Source: Paracoccaceae bacterium (GTDB taxonomy: Bacteria > Pseudomonadota > Alphaproteobacteria > Rhodobacterales > Rhodobacteraceae). Taken from it: a DNA stretch of 8,370 nt. The notes under the pieces are model-generated. The model was given only the letters and a program-made list of their open reading frames with translations, searched no databases and was not told where the DNA came from. Positions 1-6,341 of this stretch are shown piece after piece; the first letter of the stretch is position 1; every line of letters starts with the position of its first letter. The position numbers and the translations under genes were made by a program. Location of the stretch: contig SKKS01000038.1 in the NCBI GenBank assembly GCA_007123625.1, forward strand, positions 1 through 8,370. The letters run 5' to 3'.

Positions 1-2
1 CA

Positions 3-452
3 AAGGGCGCACCCTTTGGCGCGGTGGTGCTGGACATGGACGCCTGCACGCTGTGTCTGGCCTGCGTGGGCGTCTGTCCGGCGGGGGCGCTGGGGGACAA
101 CCCGGACCAGCCCATGCTGCGCTTCACCGAAAGCGCCTGCGTACAATGCGGTCTTTGCGCCGCGACCTGCCCCGAGGATGCCATTTCGCTGGTCCCGCAG
201 ATCGATTTCGCAGCGTGGGAAACCCCGCGCCGGGTGCTCAAGGACGAAGATCCCTTCGCCTGCACCGGGTGCGGCAAGCCCTTCGGGACGAAATCCAGCA
301 TCGACCGGGTGCTGGCGCGGCTGGACGGGCACTGGATGTTCACCGGCCCCGAAGGGACAGACCGCCGCCGCCTGTTGACCATGTGCGAGGATTGCCGCAC
401 CGTCGAGGTCGTCAAGGCCGGGTTCGACCCGCATGACAAAGTCGGAGGCTGA
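3..452 (+). CDS. Multi-cluster 4Fe-4S ferredoxin-type protein, C-terminal part (5' end outside window)
   Basis: The frame is open from the left edge and ends with TGA at 450-452, so only about 149 C-terminal residues are present. Two classical 4Fe-4S motifs are visible: C-x2-C-x2-C-x3-CP (CTLCLACVGVCP, about nt 45-80) and a second (CVQCGLCAATCP, about nt 138-173). Further on are a CTGCG pair (about nt 260-274) and a CEDC pair (about nt 384-395), which could bind another cluster or zinc. The role is therefore electron transfer, presumably in the cytoplasm. From memory, a long (about 650-residue) 4Fe-4S protein with a similar tail accompanies formate dehydrogenase, TorD-like and DUF3305/DUF3306 genes in many Rhodobacteraceae. 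That assignment is inference, because the neighbouring genes to the left are not in view. The ribosome binding site of bciA lies inside the last codons, suggesting co-transcription and translational coupling. Confidence 0.85.
   Translation, partial: KGAPFGAVVLDMDACTLCLACVGVCPAGALGDNPDQPMLRFTESACVQCGLCAATCPEDAISLVPQIDFAAWETPRRVLKDEDPFACTGCGKPFGTKSSIDRVLARLDGHWMFTGPEGTDRRRLLTMCEDCRTVEVVKAGFDPHDKVGG
444..448 (+). promoter_or_regulatory. Ribosome binding site that decides the bciA start
   Basis: GGAGG lies 8 nt before the ATG at 457. An in-frame ATG at 433 has no comparable Shine-Dalgarno and would add eight residues ahead of the conserved N-terminus. The site is embedded in the end of the ferredoxin gene. 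Confidence 0.75.
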
Positions 453-456
453 CGCC

Positions 457-1440
457 ATGAACGTGGACACCCCGCGCCGGGTGCTCCTGCTGGGCGCCAC
501 TGGCACTATCGGGCGCGCAACGCTTTCGGCGCTGCTGGCGCGGGGCCACCATGTGACCTGCGTGCTGCGCCCCGGAGTCGCGCCTGCCCTGCCCGAAAGG
601 ACCGACACCCTTTGCACCGACCTGACCGACGCCGCCGCCCTGGCGCGCGACGGATTTACTGGCGGTTTCGGCACGGAAAGCTTCGACACGCTGGTGTCCT
701 GCATGGCCTCGCGCACCGGCGCCCCGGCAGACGCCTGGGCGGTGGACCATGCCGCCCACATGAACGCACTGGCGGCGGCGCGGGCGGCGGGCGTGGGCCA
801 TGTGGTGCTGCTGTCCGCGATCTGTGTACAAAAACCGCTGCTTGAGTTCCAGCGCGCCAAGCTGGCGTTCGAATCAGCGCTGGTGGAGTCCGGCGTGGAC
901 TGGACCATCGTGCGCCCTACTGCGTTTTTCAAGTCGCTCTCGGGGCAGGTGGCACGGGTAGCGGCGGGCAAGCCGTTTCTGCTGTTCGGGGACGGGCTTC
1001 TGACCGCATGCAAGCCGATCAGCGACCGCGATCTGGGCGCCTACATGGCCGACTGCGTGACCGAACCGGCGCGGCGCAACCGGGTGTTGCCCATCGGCGG
1101 GCCGGGACCTGCGCTGACGCCACGCGACCAGGGACAGATGCTGTTCGACCTGACCCGTCAGCCGGTACGGTTCCGGCAGGTACCGGTCGCACTGATGGAC
1201 GCGATCATCGCCTCGCTGGGCACACTGGGGCGGGTGGCGCCGGGGTTGCGCGCCAAGGCCGATTTCGCGCGGATCGGGCGGTATTACGCCACCGAATCGA
1301 TGCTGGTCTGGGACGCCGCGCGCGCACGCTACGATGCCGACGCCACGCCTGAGACCGGCACCGACACCCTGCGCGATCACTACGCCGCCCTGTTGCGGGG
1401 CGAGGCCGAGGACGACCGCGGCGCACACGCGGTGTTCTGA
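457..1440 (+). CDS. bciA: Divinyl (proto)chlorophyllide 8-vinyl reductase, BciA type
   Basis: This 327-residue protein is an atypical short-chain dehydrogenase with an N-terminal Rossmann fold. The dinucleotide-binding motif GATGTIGRAT is at residues 13-22. The stretches VSCMASRTGAPADAW (80-94), LLSAICVQKP (118-127), TIVRPTAFFKSLSGQVARV (150-168) and RIGRYYATESMLVWD (272-286) match what I remember of purple-bacterial BciA. BciA uses NADPH to reduce the C8 vinyl group of 3,8-divinyl (proto)chlorophyllide to ethyl during (bacterio)chlorophyll synthesis. Length fits the family. The gene follows the ferredoxin-type gene by 4 nt with an SD inside it. No other bch, crt or puf gene is seen, so it sits apart from any photosynthesis gene cluster within this window. 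A generic NAD(P)H-binding oxidoreductase is the alternative, but the conserved blocks make BciA more likely. Confidence 0.85.
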   Translation: MNVDTPRRVLLLGATGTIGRATLSALLARGHHVTCVLRPGVAPALPERTDTLCTDLTDAAALARDGFTGGFGTESFDTLVSCMASRTGAPADAWAVDHAAHMNALAAARAAGVGHVVLLSAICVQKPLLEFQRAKLAFESALVESGVDWTIVRPTAFFKSLSGQVARVAAGKPFLLFGDGLLTACKPISDRDLGAYMADCVTEPARRNRVLPIGGPGPALTPRDQGQMLFDLTRQPVRFRQVPVALMDAIIASLGTLGRVAPGLRAKADFARIGRYYATESMLVWDAARARYDADATPETGTDTLRDHYAALLRGEAEDDRGAHAVF

Positions 1441-1583
1441 GCCCGCAAGACGGCTGGGTACCGATCTCGGGATACCGGTGGGGGCGATTCAAGAAAACTT
1501 GATTTCATCCGTGGATTGTATCACTCTGGGATATGGTGCGCGCGTTGGGATGCCCGGCATTTGCACCTTCGGGAGAGTTGACC

Positions 1584-2093
1584 ATGGGAATCCGTGTTCA
1601 TGCCGCAGGATCAGACAATTTCCGGTTGACCCGCAGCGCCCTGCCCTTTGGTGAAGTCATGACACTGGGCACAGTCCTTTCGGTGGTATCGGCCGGGCCG
1701 CCGCACCGGGTTGCCGGAGCAGCGGCGGATGCCGTGATATCGCCCGGCAGTCCGCACGGTCAGGCGACGGCCTCTGCTGGCCGACTTGGTGCCGAGCGAG
1801 CGTTTTCTATCGGGTTGGCAGCAATATATTTTTCCAATTCGGCGCCTTGGCTGTTCATCGCAGCGCGCGAGTCGCATGTTGTGAGCCCCGACAGTGGACG
1901 CAATATGGACTGGACAGAAATCAGCCGCCTTACGCTCCGCGAACTGACCACCGACATTTATGAGGTTCTTGAATCTGCAAACCTCAACAGTTCCGGCGCG
2001 CTTTCGTCATTGGGCGAGGTGTTTTCACGCTTCGCCGCCCGCCATCCGACAATCGCACGCCCCGCGCGCCTTATGGTTACGCTTTCGGGCTGA
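1584..2093 (+). CDS. Hypothetical protein, 169 residues, weak support
   Basis: An open frame starts at ATG 1584, preceded by GGGAGAG (1571-1577, 6 nt spacing), and ends at TGA 2091-2093. I do not recognise the protein. It has no clear signal peptide, membrane span or metal motif. The first half is rich in Ala, Gly, Ser and Val. The last third (from about MDWTEISRLTLRELT) reads as amphipathic helix and looks more protein-like. Third codon positions are visibly less G/C-biased than in neighbouring genes, with codons such as ata, tca, gtt and ctt being frequent. This argues either for recent acquisition or for no coding function. The good SD and a hairpin 14 nt past the stop are the only positive signs. 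A longer frame from 1533 has no SD. No opposite-strand frame looks better. Confidence 0.3.
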   Translation: MGIRVHAAGSDNFRLTRSALPFGEVMTLGTVLSVVSAGPPHRVAGAAADAVISPGSPHGQATASAGRLGAERAFSIGLAAIYFSNSAPWLFIAARESHVVSPDSGRNMDWTEISRLTLRELTTDIYEVLESANLNSSGALSSLGEVFSRFAARHPTIARPARLMVTLSG

Positions 2094-2106
2094 ACAAGTC
2101 CGGACC

Positions 2107-2134
2107 GGGCGCCCGCACGCGACGGCGGGCACCC
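2107..2134. terminator. Hairpin between convergent genes, possible bidirectional terminator
   Basis: GGGCGCCCGC (2107-2116) pairs with GCGGGCACCC (2125-2134) at 9 of 10 positions around an 8-nt loop. It sits 13 nt after the stop of the hypothetical frame and 13 nt after the end of the creatinase gene on the other strand. There is no T-run on either side, so it would not be a textbook intrinsic terminator. Confidence 0.4.
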
Positions 2135-2147
2135 AGGGTGAATATGT

Positions 2148-3362
2148 TCAACCGATCACATTATGCGCCGGGCCATAGGGAAAGCCGGTGATGTTCTCGG
2201 CGCCGTCGTCGGTCACGATCAGGATGTCATGCTCGCGGTAGCCCCCGGCACCGGGCTGGCCTTCGGGGATGGTCAGCATCGGCTCCATCGAAATCACCAT
2301 GCCAGGTTCCAGCACCGTGTCGATATCTTCGCGCAGTTCCAGCCCGGCCTCGCGCCCGTAGTAATGCGACAGAATGCCGAAGCTGTGGCCGTAGCCGAAG
2401 CTGCGGTATTGCAGCAGGTCGCGCGCGGCCAGGAAACCGTTGATACGCGCCGTGATGTCCGAACAGCTGGCGCCGGGTCGGATCAGGCTGATGCCCAACT
2501 CATGTGCGCCTACGTTTGCCTCCCAGATGCGCAGGCTGGCCGCATCCACATGGCCCGCGAACAGCGTACGCTCCAGCGCGGTGTAATAGCCTGATATCAT
2601 GGGGAAGGTGTTCAGGCTGAGGATATCGCCGGGGCGAACGGCGCGGGCCGTGACCGGGTTGTGCGCGCCGTCGGTGTTCAGCCCCGACTGGAACCAGACC
2701 CAGGTGTCGCGGTATTCGGCATCGGGGAAGCGGCGCGCGATCTCCAGCTCCATCGCATCGCGCCCGGCCATGGCGATGTCGATCTCGCGCGCGCCGATGG
2801 CGATGGCATCGCGGATCGCCGCGCCGCCAATGTCGGCGACCTGTGCGCCCTGACGGATCAGCGCCAACTCGGCGGGCGACTTGCGCATCCTTTGTGCCAT
2901 TGTCCGGGTGTGGATCGTGCGCAGGGCGGCGGGGTCAAGGAACGCCCGCAGCGCCTGTTCCGCGCTGAGCGTCAGATGATCGCCTTCGACTCCGATCACG
3001 CCGCCCGCGCCCGTCACATGGCGCACCGCACGCCAGAAGTTGTCGCGTGTCCAGTCGGTATAGGTCAGCGCGTCGCCGTGGCTGCGCCGCCACGGTTGCC
3101 CCGCATCGATCCCGGCGGCGATGGTGACGCATTCGCTGGGCGTGACCACCAGCCCATAGGGCCGCCCGAATGCACAATACAGGAACCCGCTGTAATAAGC
3201 GATGTTGTGCATCGATGTGAGCACGCAGGCGTCAACGCCTTCGGCGGCCATGATCGCGCGCAATCCGGCAAGGCGCGCGTCATATTCTGCGGCGGCAAAG
3301 GGTAGCGGCGCCTTGTCGCCGTTGCGGGTGGGGTGGAACTGCGGACGGGGAGTGGATGACAT
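2148..3362 (-). CDS. Creatinase (creatine amidinohydrolase)
   Basis: Creatinase hydrolyses creatine to sarcosine and urea in the cytoplasm; it is a metal-free member of the M24 'pita-bread' family. The 404-residue protein closely follows the Pseudomonas putida enzyme (about 403 residues) as I remember it. Shared blocks include RNGDK (13-17), FGRPY (65-69), QPWRR (89-93), TWVWFQSGLNTDGAHNPVT (220-238), YYTALERTLF (259-268) and FGYGHSFG then LSHYYGREAGLELREDIDT (322-349). The catalytic-base histidine (His232 in P. putida) is His234 here. Active-site Glu262, Arg335 and Glu358 correspond to Glu264, Arg337 and Glu360, all present. These residues favour creatinase over an Xaa-Pro aminopeptidase. 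The start at 3362 is chosen because GAGG lies 6 nt upstream and the N-terminus then matches the family; an in-frame ATG at 3419 adds 19 unlike residues. No creatininase, sarcosine oxidase, transporter or urease gene is adjacent in view. Confidence 0.92.
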   Translation of the reverse strand: MSSTPRPQFHPTRNGDKAPLPFAAAEYDARLAGLRAIMAAEGVDACVLTSMHNIAYYSGFLYCAFGRPYGLVVTPSECVTIAAGIDAGQPWRRSHGDALTYTDWTRDNFWRAVRHVTGAGGVIGVEGDHLTLSAEQALRAFLDPAALRTIHTRTMAQRMRKSPAELALIRQGAQVADIGGAAIRDAIAIGAREIDIAMAGRDAMELEIARRFPDAEYRDTWVWFQSGLNTDGAHNPVTARAVRPGDILSLNTFPMISGYYTALERTLFAGHVDAASLRIWEANVGAHELGISLIRPGASCSDITARINGFLAARDLLQYRSFGYGHSFGILSHYYGREAGLELREDIDTVLEPGMVISMEPMLTIPEGQPGAGGYREHDILIVTDDGAENITGFPYGPAHNVIG

Positions 3363-3464
3363 GTCGAACCTCGTGCACGGGGTTCGCGCCGGACCTGATG
3401 CGTGCGCGGACCCCATCAAAGATCCCGGCGTTCAGGACGGCCAGACAGCGGGTCCATGCCCCAA

Positions 3465-3485
3465 GGTGGCGACGCCATCGCCACC
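3465..3485. repeat. Perfect 8-bp inverted repeat, candidate operator
   Basis: GGTGGCGA (3465-3472) and TCGCCACC (3478-3485) are exact reverse complements around a 5-nt spacer. The repeat lies about 100 nt before the creatinase start and 130 nt before the sigma start. There is no T-run, so a binding site or RNA hairpin is more likely than a terminator. Its regulator is unknown. Confidence 0.4.
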
Positions 3486-3557
3486 GCTGACGACGCAATC
3501 ATACCGCCTTTGCGCAGCCGCGGCAATCGTCCCCGATCGCCCAGCAGAGGGCGCCGG

Positions 3558-3586
3558 TTGACACGCCCGCCACCCTTGCGCAGACT
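3558..3586 (+). promoter_or_regulatory. Possible promoter of the sigma factor gene
   Basis: A perfect TTGACA (3558-3563) is followed after 17 nt by CAGACT (3581-3586), which matches TATAAT at only three positions. It is 28 nt ahead of the proposed TTG start. The -10 is poor, so this is a weak call; an autoregulated ECF-type promoter would look different and was not identified. Confidence 0.25.
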
Positions 3587-3614
3587 TGCCTCGACCCAAA
3601 GGAACGCGCGCCCC

Positions 3615-4187
3615 TTGTCCAACCCATCCCTCGACGATCTGCTGCAACAGGTCGCGCGGCAGGACCGCGCCGCGTTTCGCGCCGTCTATGGCCAAAGCGC
3701 GCCGAAACTCATGGGGGTGCTGCTGCGTATGCTGGGCAGCAGGGACGAGGCCGAGGATGTGTTGCAAGAAGTATATATCAGGGTGTGGCGCCGCGCGGTA
3801 CAGTTCGACGCCGCGCGTGGGCAGGCGATGGGCTGGCTGATCGCGATTGCACGCAACGCCGCCTTGGACCGCCTGCGCGCCCGCCCCGAGGCCCGCGGCA
3901 TGCGCCGGACCAACTCCTCTCCCGACCCCGACGCGCCCGATCCCGTCGCTGCCCTGCCCAGCCACGGCCCGGATGCCGAGGGGCTGCTGGCCGCGCGCGG
4001 CGAAATGGCGCGGGTGATCGACTGCTTCGGCGAACTGGAACCCGATCGCGCAAGCGCCGTGCAGGGAGCGTATCTGATGGGTCTGTCCTATCAGGATCTG
4101 GCCGACCGCTATGGCGTGCCGATCAACACCATACGCACCTGGCTGCGACGCAGCCTGCAACGGCTCAGGGAGTGTCTGGAACGATGA
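3615..4187 (+). CDS. ECF (extracytoplasmic function) RNA polymerase sigma factor
   Basis: This is a group 4 sigma-70 protein of 190 residues from the proposed TTG start. Region 2 spans about residues 16-90, with the core-binding segment DEAEDVLQEVYIRVWRRA (44-61) and the promoter-melting and -10-reading segment GWLIAIARNAALDRLRAR (73-90). A variable acidic/proline linker (about 91-125) follows. Region 4 spans about 134-188, with helix-turn-helix GLSYQDLADRYGVPINTIRT (156-175) for the -35 element. The start is inferred: TTG 3615 has GGAA 10 nt upstream and gives normal family length, whereas the first in-frame ATG at 3402 adds 71 Arg/Pro-rich residues. The stop overlaps the next start codon as ATGA, so sigma and anti-sigma are translationally coupled. 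It probably drives an envelope or oxidative stress response held off by the partner; the signal is not evident. Confidence 0.9.
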   Translation: MSNPSLDDLLQQVARQDRAAFRAVYGQSAPKLMGVLLRMLGSRDEAEDVLQEVYIRVWRRAVQFDAARGQAMGWLIAIARNAALDRLRARPEARGMRRTNSSPDPDAPDPVAALPSHGPDAEGLLAARGEMARVIDCFGELEPDRASAVQGAYLMGLSYQDLADRYGVPINTIRTWLRRSLQRLRECLER

Positions 4188-4879
4188 CCGATCCGACCTC
4201 CACCCCCCCGCCGGACGATGACGCCGACCTGCAGGCCGCGGAATACGTACTCGGAACGCTGGAGGCATCCGAGCGCGACGCCCTGCGCGACCGGGCGATG
4301 GTGGATGGCGCGCGCGCCGCCCGCATCCGCAAGTGGGAGGCGCGGTTGGCGGTCTTCAACGACGGCTACGACGAAGCCCCGCCGCCCCCCGACCTGTTGC
4401 CCCGGATCGAGGCTGCGTTGTTCCCGCCCTCCGACCCGGCCCGTGCCCGCACGCAGCGCGGCGGGTTCCTGACGGGCTGGCTGGGGGGCGCGCTGGCGGC
4501 GGCGGCGCTGGCGGCGGTGTTGTTCGTGGCGCTGGCGCAGTTCCGCCCCGGCCCGCCGCCCCCAGTAAGCCTTAGCGCCGAACTGGCCGCCGAGGACACT
4601 GATCTGCGCCTGTCGGCGCGCTGGGACGGCGCAGCGGGAGTGCTCGAGGTCACGCGCACCGCAGGCGACCGGCCCGCCACCCAGGATTACGAACTCTGGC
4701 TGATAGATGCGACCGGCGTGCCGCAGTCGCTTGGCCTGTTGCGCGCAGAGGTCACGCAACTGCCCGTGGCGCTGGCGCCGGGGCAGGTGCTGGCGGTGTC
4801 GCTGGAACCCGAAGGCGGCTCCCCCGCTGACGCCCCCACCGGGCCGGTGCTGGCGGTGGCGGAACTTACGGAGCTCTGA
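4184..4879 (+). CDS. Membrane-anchored anti-sigma factor, RskA type
   Basis: The 231-residue protein starts inside the sigma factor stop codon. The cytoplasmic N-terminal part (about 1-92) includes the segment LQAAEYVLGTLEASERD (16-32), typical of the sigma-binding region of these regulators. It contains no cysteine at all, so the His-x3-Cys-x2-Cys zinc motif of ZAS anti-sigmas is absent. One transmembrane helix lies at about 95-119 (Leu/Ala/Val-rich), followed by a proline stretch. The periplasmic C-terminal domain (about 128-231) resembles the anti-sigma-K factor RskA domain: YELWLID (169-175), PQSLGLL (180-186), AVSLEPEGGS (204-213) and PTGPVLA (218-224). The expected role is to hold the cognate sigma factor at the membrane until regulated proteolysis or another signal releases it. 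Sigma assignment and gene order support each other. Confidence 0.88.
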   Translation: MTDPTSTPPPDDDADLQAAEYVLGTLEASERDALRDRAMVDGARAARIRKWEARLAVFNDGYDEAPPPPDLLPRIEAALFPPSDPARARTQRGGFLTGWLGGALAAAALAAVLFVALAQFRPGPPPPVSLSAELAAEDTDLRLSARWDGAAGVLEVTRTAGDRPATQDYELWLIDATGVPQSLGLLRAEVTQLPVALAPGQVLAVSLEPEGGSPADAPTGPVLAVAELTEL

Positions 4880-4924
4880 GCGGGGTCATAGAGGTCGCGC
4901 CACAGGGACAGCGGCGCCAGCCTT

Positions 4925-4936
4925 CCCGCATGCGGG
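4925..4936. repeat. 12-bp perfect palindrome in the convergent gap
   Basis: CCCGCATGCGGG lies between the anti-sigma stop (4879) and the stop of the opposing flavoprotein gene (4942). As RNA it would give only a 4-bp stem with a 4-nt loop and has no T-run. A termination role is possible but not shown. The rest of the 62-nt gap holds nothing recognisable. Confidence 0.25.
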
Positions 4937-4941
4937 TGCGT

Positions 4942-6159
4942 TCAGGTCAGCCCTATCCTTGACTTGATCCGGCGCAACCGCGAACGGATCAACGGGCGCA
5001 CGACCGTCACGAGGATCTTGGCGATCTTGACGGTCGAAAACTCGCCCCGGAACGTCGCGGCAACCGCATCCGGCCCGACGTGTCTCATCCGCCGCACGGA
5101 CGCATCCCATTGCTCGGGCGTGTATTTTGCCGCCCTTGTATTGACAAGAAAGCCCCATTTGTAATCGCGCTTCAGCTTGCGCCTGCACCGGCGTTCATAG
5201 GCCCTGAGCGGCCCGTGACGCCCGGTCTTCACCGCCTTGCCAAGCAGCTCACCAAGCAATCTTCCATATTCGATGCAGACCCGGATACCTTCTCCGATGG
5301 TCGGTGTCGCGAAGTTGGCAGAATCCCCGCAGCGGATCACGTTTCCGAACACCAGGCGGTCGTCATAAGCCACCGAGGGAAGGATGCCGCTATGCACGAT
5401 GGGATCACCCTCGAGCTTCAGCTCCAGCCGGTCAAGATAGCGCTTGTCCCTCACCACGGCATCGATCAGGTCGCGGGGGGACTTGTCGGTGTCGGGCTGG
5501 ATCACGCCGACGCCAAGGCGCATCGTCCCCTGCGCCGTGGCGAACGCCCAGCCGTAGCCCGCCAGGACCTTTTCGCCGAAGAAGATGAGGACGCGATCGT
5601 CCGCGTTGTCACCCAAGGGGTATTCGTATTCGATTCCCACCGCAAGCCGCTCGGGCTTCTCCACAAGACCAAGCGCGTTGAGCACCGCGAAATGCCATCC
5701 GGACCCGTCAACGATGTATTTCGAGATGACGCAGTCATAGGAATTGTCGCGGGCGCGGATCCTGCTTTCGTACAGCCCGTCATCGCGCTGCTGGGTAGAG
5801 AGAAACTTGGTGCCCAGAAGCAGGGTTCGGTCCTTGTGATCGGATTGTTCCGCAAGCCATTTGTAGAGCCTGGGCGTATCAAGGATCACCGGGATCTCCT
5901 TGCCCAGCGCAACGCGCGTGTGTTCGTTGTCGGAATAGGCGTCGTGGATGTTCATGCGCTTGCACATCTCGACCGGGATGCCCAGCCGCTCGACATCCTG
6001 CATCCAGCAGGCGCCGGAGGTGCGCACCGGCAGGCCGATCTCGTGATCCTGGTGCACGATCACGGTCCTCACATCGTCCGGCAGGGTCGAGGCCACCGAC
6101 AGCCCCGCCGGGCCGCCACCGACGATCAGCACGTCGCACACGAGTGTCTTGTCGCTCAT
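4942..6159 (-). CDS. Geranylgeranyl-reductase-family FAD-dependent oxidoreductase
   Basis: The 405-residue flavoprotein starts with an FAD-binding beta-alpha-beta unit, LIVGGGPAGLSVAS (11-24). PVRTSGACW (44-52) stands where geranylgeranyl reductases carry a conserved Cys/Gly loop. DGSGWHFAVLNALGL (151-165), GYGWAFA (201-207, like the family's GYxWxFP) and the second FAD signature GDSANFATPTIGEGI (278-292) follow. The C-terminus (about 385-402) is a basic amphipathic helix that may touch the membrane. Such enzymes reduce isoprenoid double bonds, for example in chlorophyll phytyl tails, quinones or archaeal-type lipids; the substrate here is unknown. It lacks the PCGGAIPP-type loop I recall for BchP, so I do not call it bchP. 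ATG 6159 fits the Rossmann start, and GAGGA ends 10 nt upstream, inside a perfect inverted repeat. The gene stands alone. Confidence 0.8.
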   Translation of the reverse strand: MSDKTLVCDVLIVGGGPAGLSVASTLPDDVRTVIVHQDHEIGLPVRTSGACWMQDVERLGIPVEMCKRMNIHDAYSDNEHTRVALGKEIPVILDTPRLYKWLAEQSDHKDRTLLLGTKFLSTQQRDDGLYESRIRARDNSYDCVISKYIVDGSGWHFAVLNALGLVEKPERLAVGIEYEYPLGDNADDRVLIFFGEKVLAGYGWAFATAQGTMRLGVGVIQPDTDKSPRDLIDAVVRDKRYLDRLELKLEGDPIVHSGILPSVAYDDRLVFGNVIRCGDSANFATPTIGEGIRVCIEYGRLLGELLGKAVKTGRHGPLRAYERRCRRKLKRDYKWGFLVNTRAAKYTPEQWDASVRRMRHVGPDAVAATFRGEFSTVKIAKILVTVVRPLIRSRLRRIKSRIGLT

Positions 6160-6170
6160 CTTGTCGTCTT

Positions 6171-6201
6171 CCTCGTTCCATCAGGGTGCAGAGGAACGAG
6201 G
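6171..6201 (-). promoter_or_regulatory. Inverted repeat masking the Shine-Dalgarno of the flavoprotein gene
   Basis: CCTCGTTCC (6171-6179) and GGAACGAGG (6193-6201) are perfect reverse complements around a 13-nt spacer. In the minus-strand transcript the downstream arm reads GGAACGAGG and is followed by AAGACGACAAG and the ATG, so the GAGG of the ribosome binding site would be base-paired. This could be a translational switch such as an RNA thermometer or protein-binding leader, or simply a DNA operator. Confidence 0.45.
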
Positions 6202-6304
6202 CCCCGGCAGGTTCCCCATGACACTACAGCCACAGAGTGTCGCTACCTATCCATTGCCGCCACAACCGGACCCTGTCCAGACCATTTTCCCCCGCACCGC
6301 CCAG

Positions 6305-6341
6305 AGAAAAGGCCGTCCCCCGCGCGCAGCCGGGGCGGGGG
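6305..6341 (-). terminator. Possible intrinsic terminator on the minus strand
   Basis: Read on the minus strand, CCCCCGC (6341-6335) and GCGGGGG (6323-6317) form a 7-bp GC stem with an 11-nt loop. TTTT follows after 6 nt. It is about 240 nt beyond the end of the secreted-protein gene, which is far, and the T-run is short and interrupted. Confidence 0.3.

Larger units (their letters stand above)
3363..3614. promoter_or_regulatory. Divergent intergenic region between creatinase and sigma factor genes
   Basis: These 252 nt must hold the start signals of both divergent genes. I see the 8-bp inverted repeat (3465-3485) and one possible -35/-10 pair facing the sigma gene, both listed separately. 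Frames open across this region on both strands look like extensions of the real genes rather than coding sequence: the predicted residues are Arg/Pro/Gly-rich and unlike known family N-termini. Confidence 0.5.

Noticed and set aside
1488..1505. TCAAG-AAAA-CTTGA inverted repeat after bciA as a terminator
   Set aside because: The stem is only 5 bp and AT-rich, followed by just TTT. It is too weak to call either as a terminator or as an operator.
2148..3362. Annotation of the M24-family protein as Xaa-Pro aminopeptidase
   Set aside because: The FGRPY, TDGAHNPVT and YYGREAGLELREDIDT blocks and the substrate-binding arginines are creatinase-specific, and the peptidase metal ligands are not all kept.
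3432..4268. A 278-codon minus-strand frame across the sigma factor gene
   Set aside because: It is antisense to a well-supported ECF sigma factor and has no recognisable domain.
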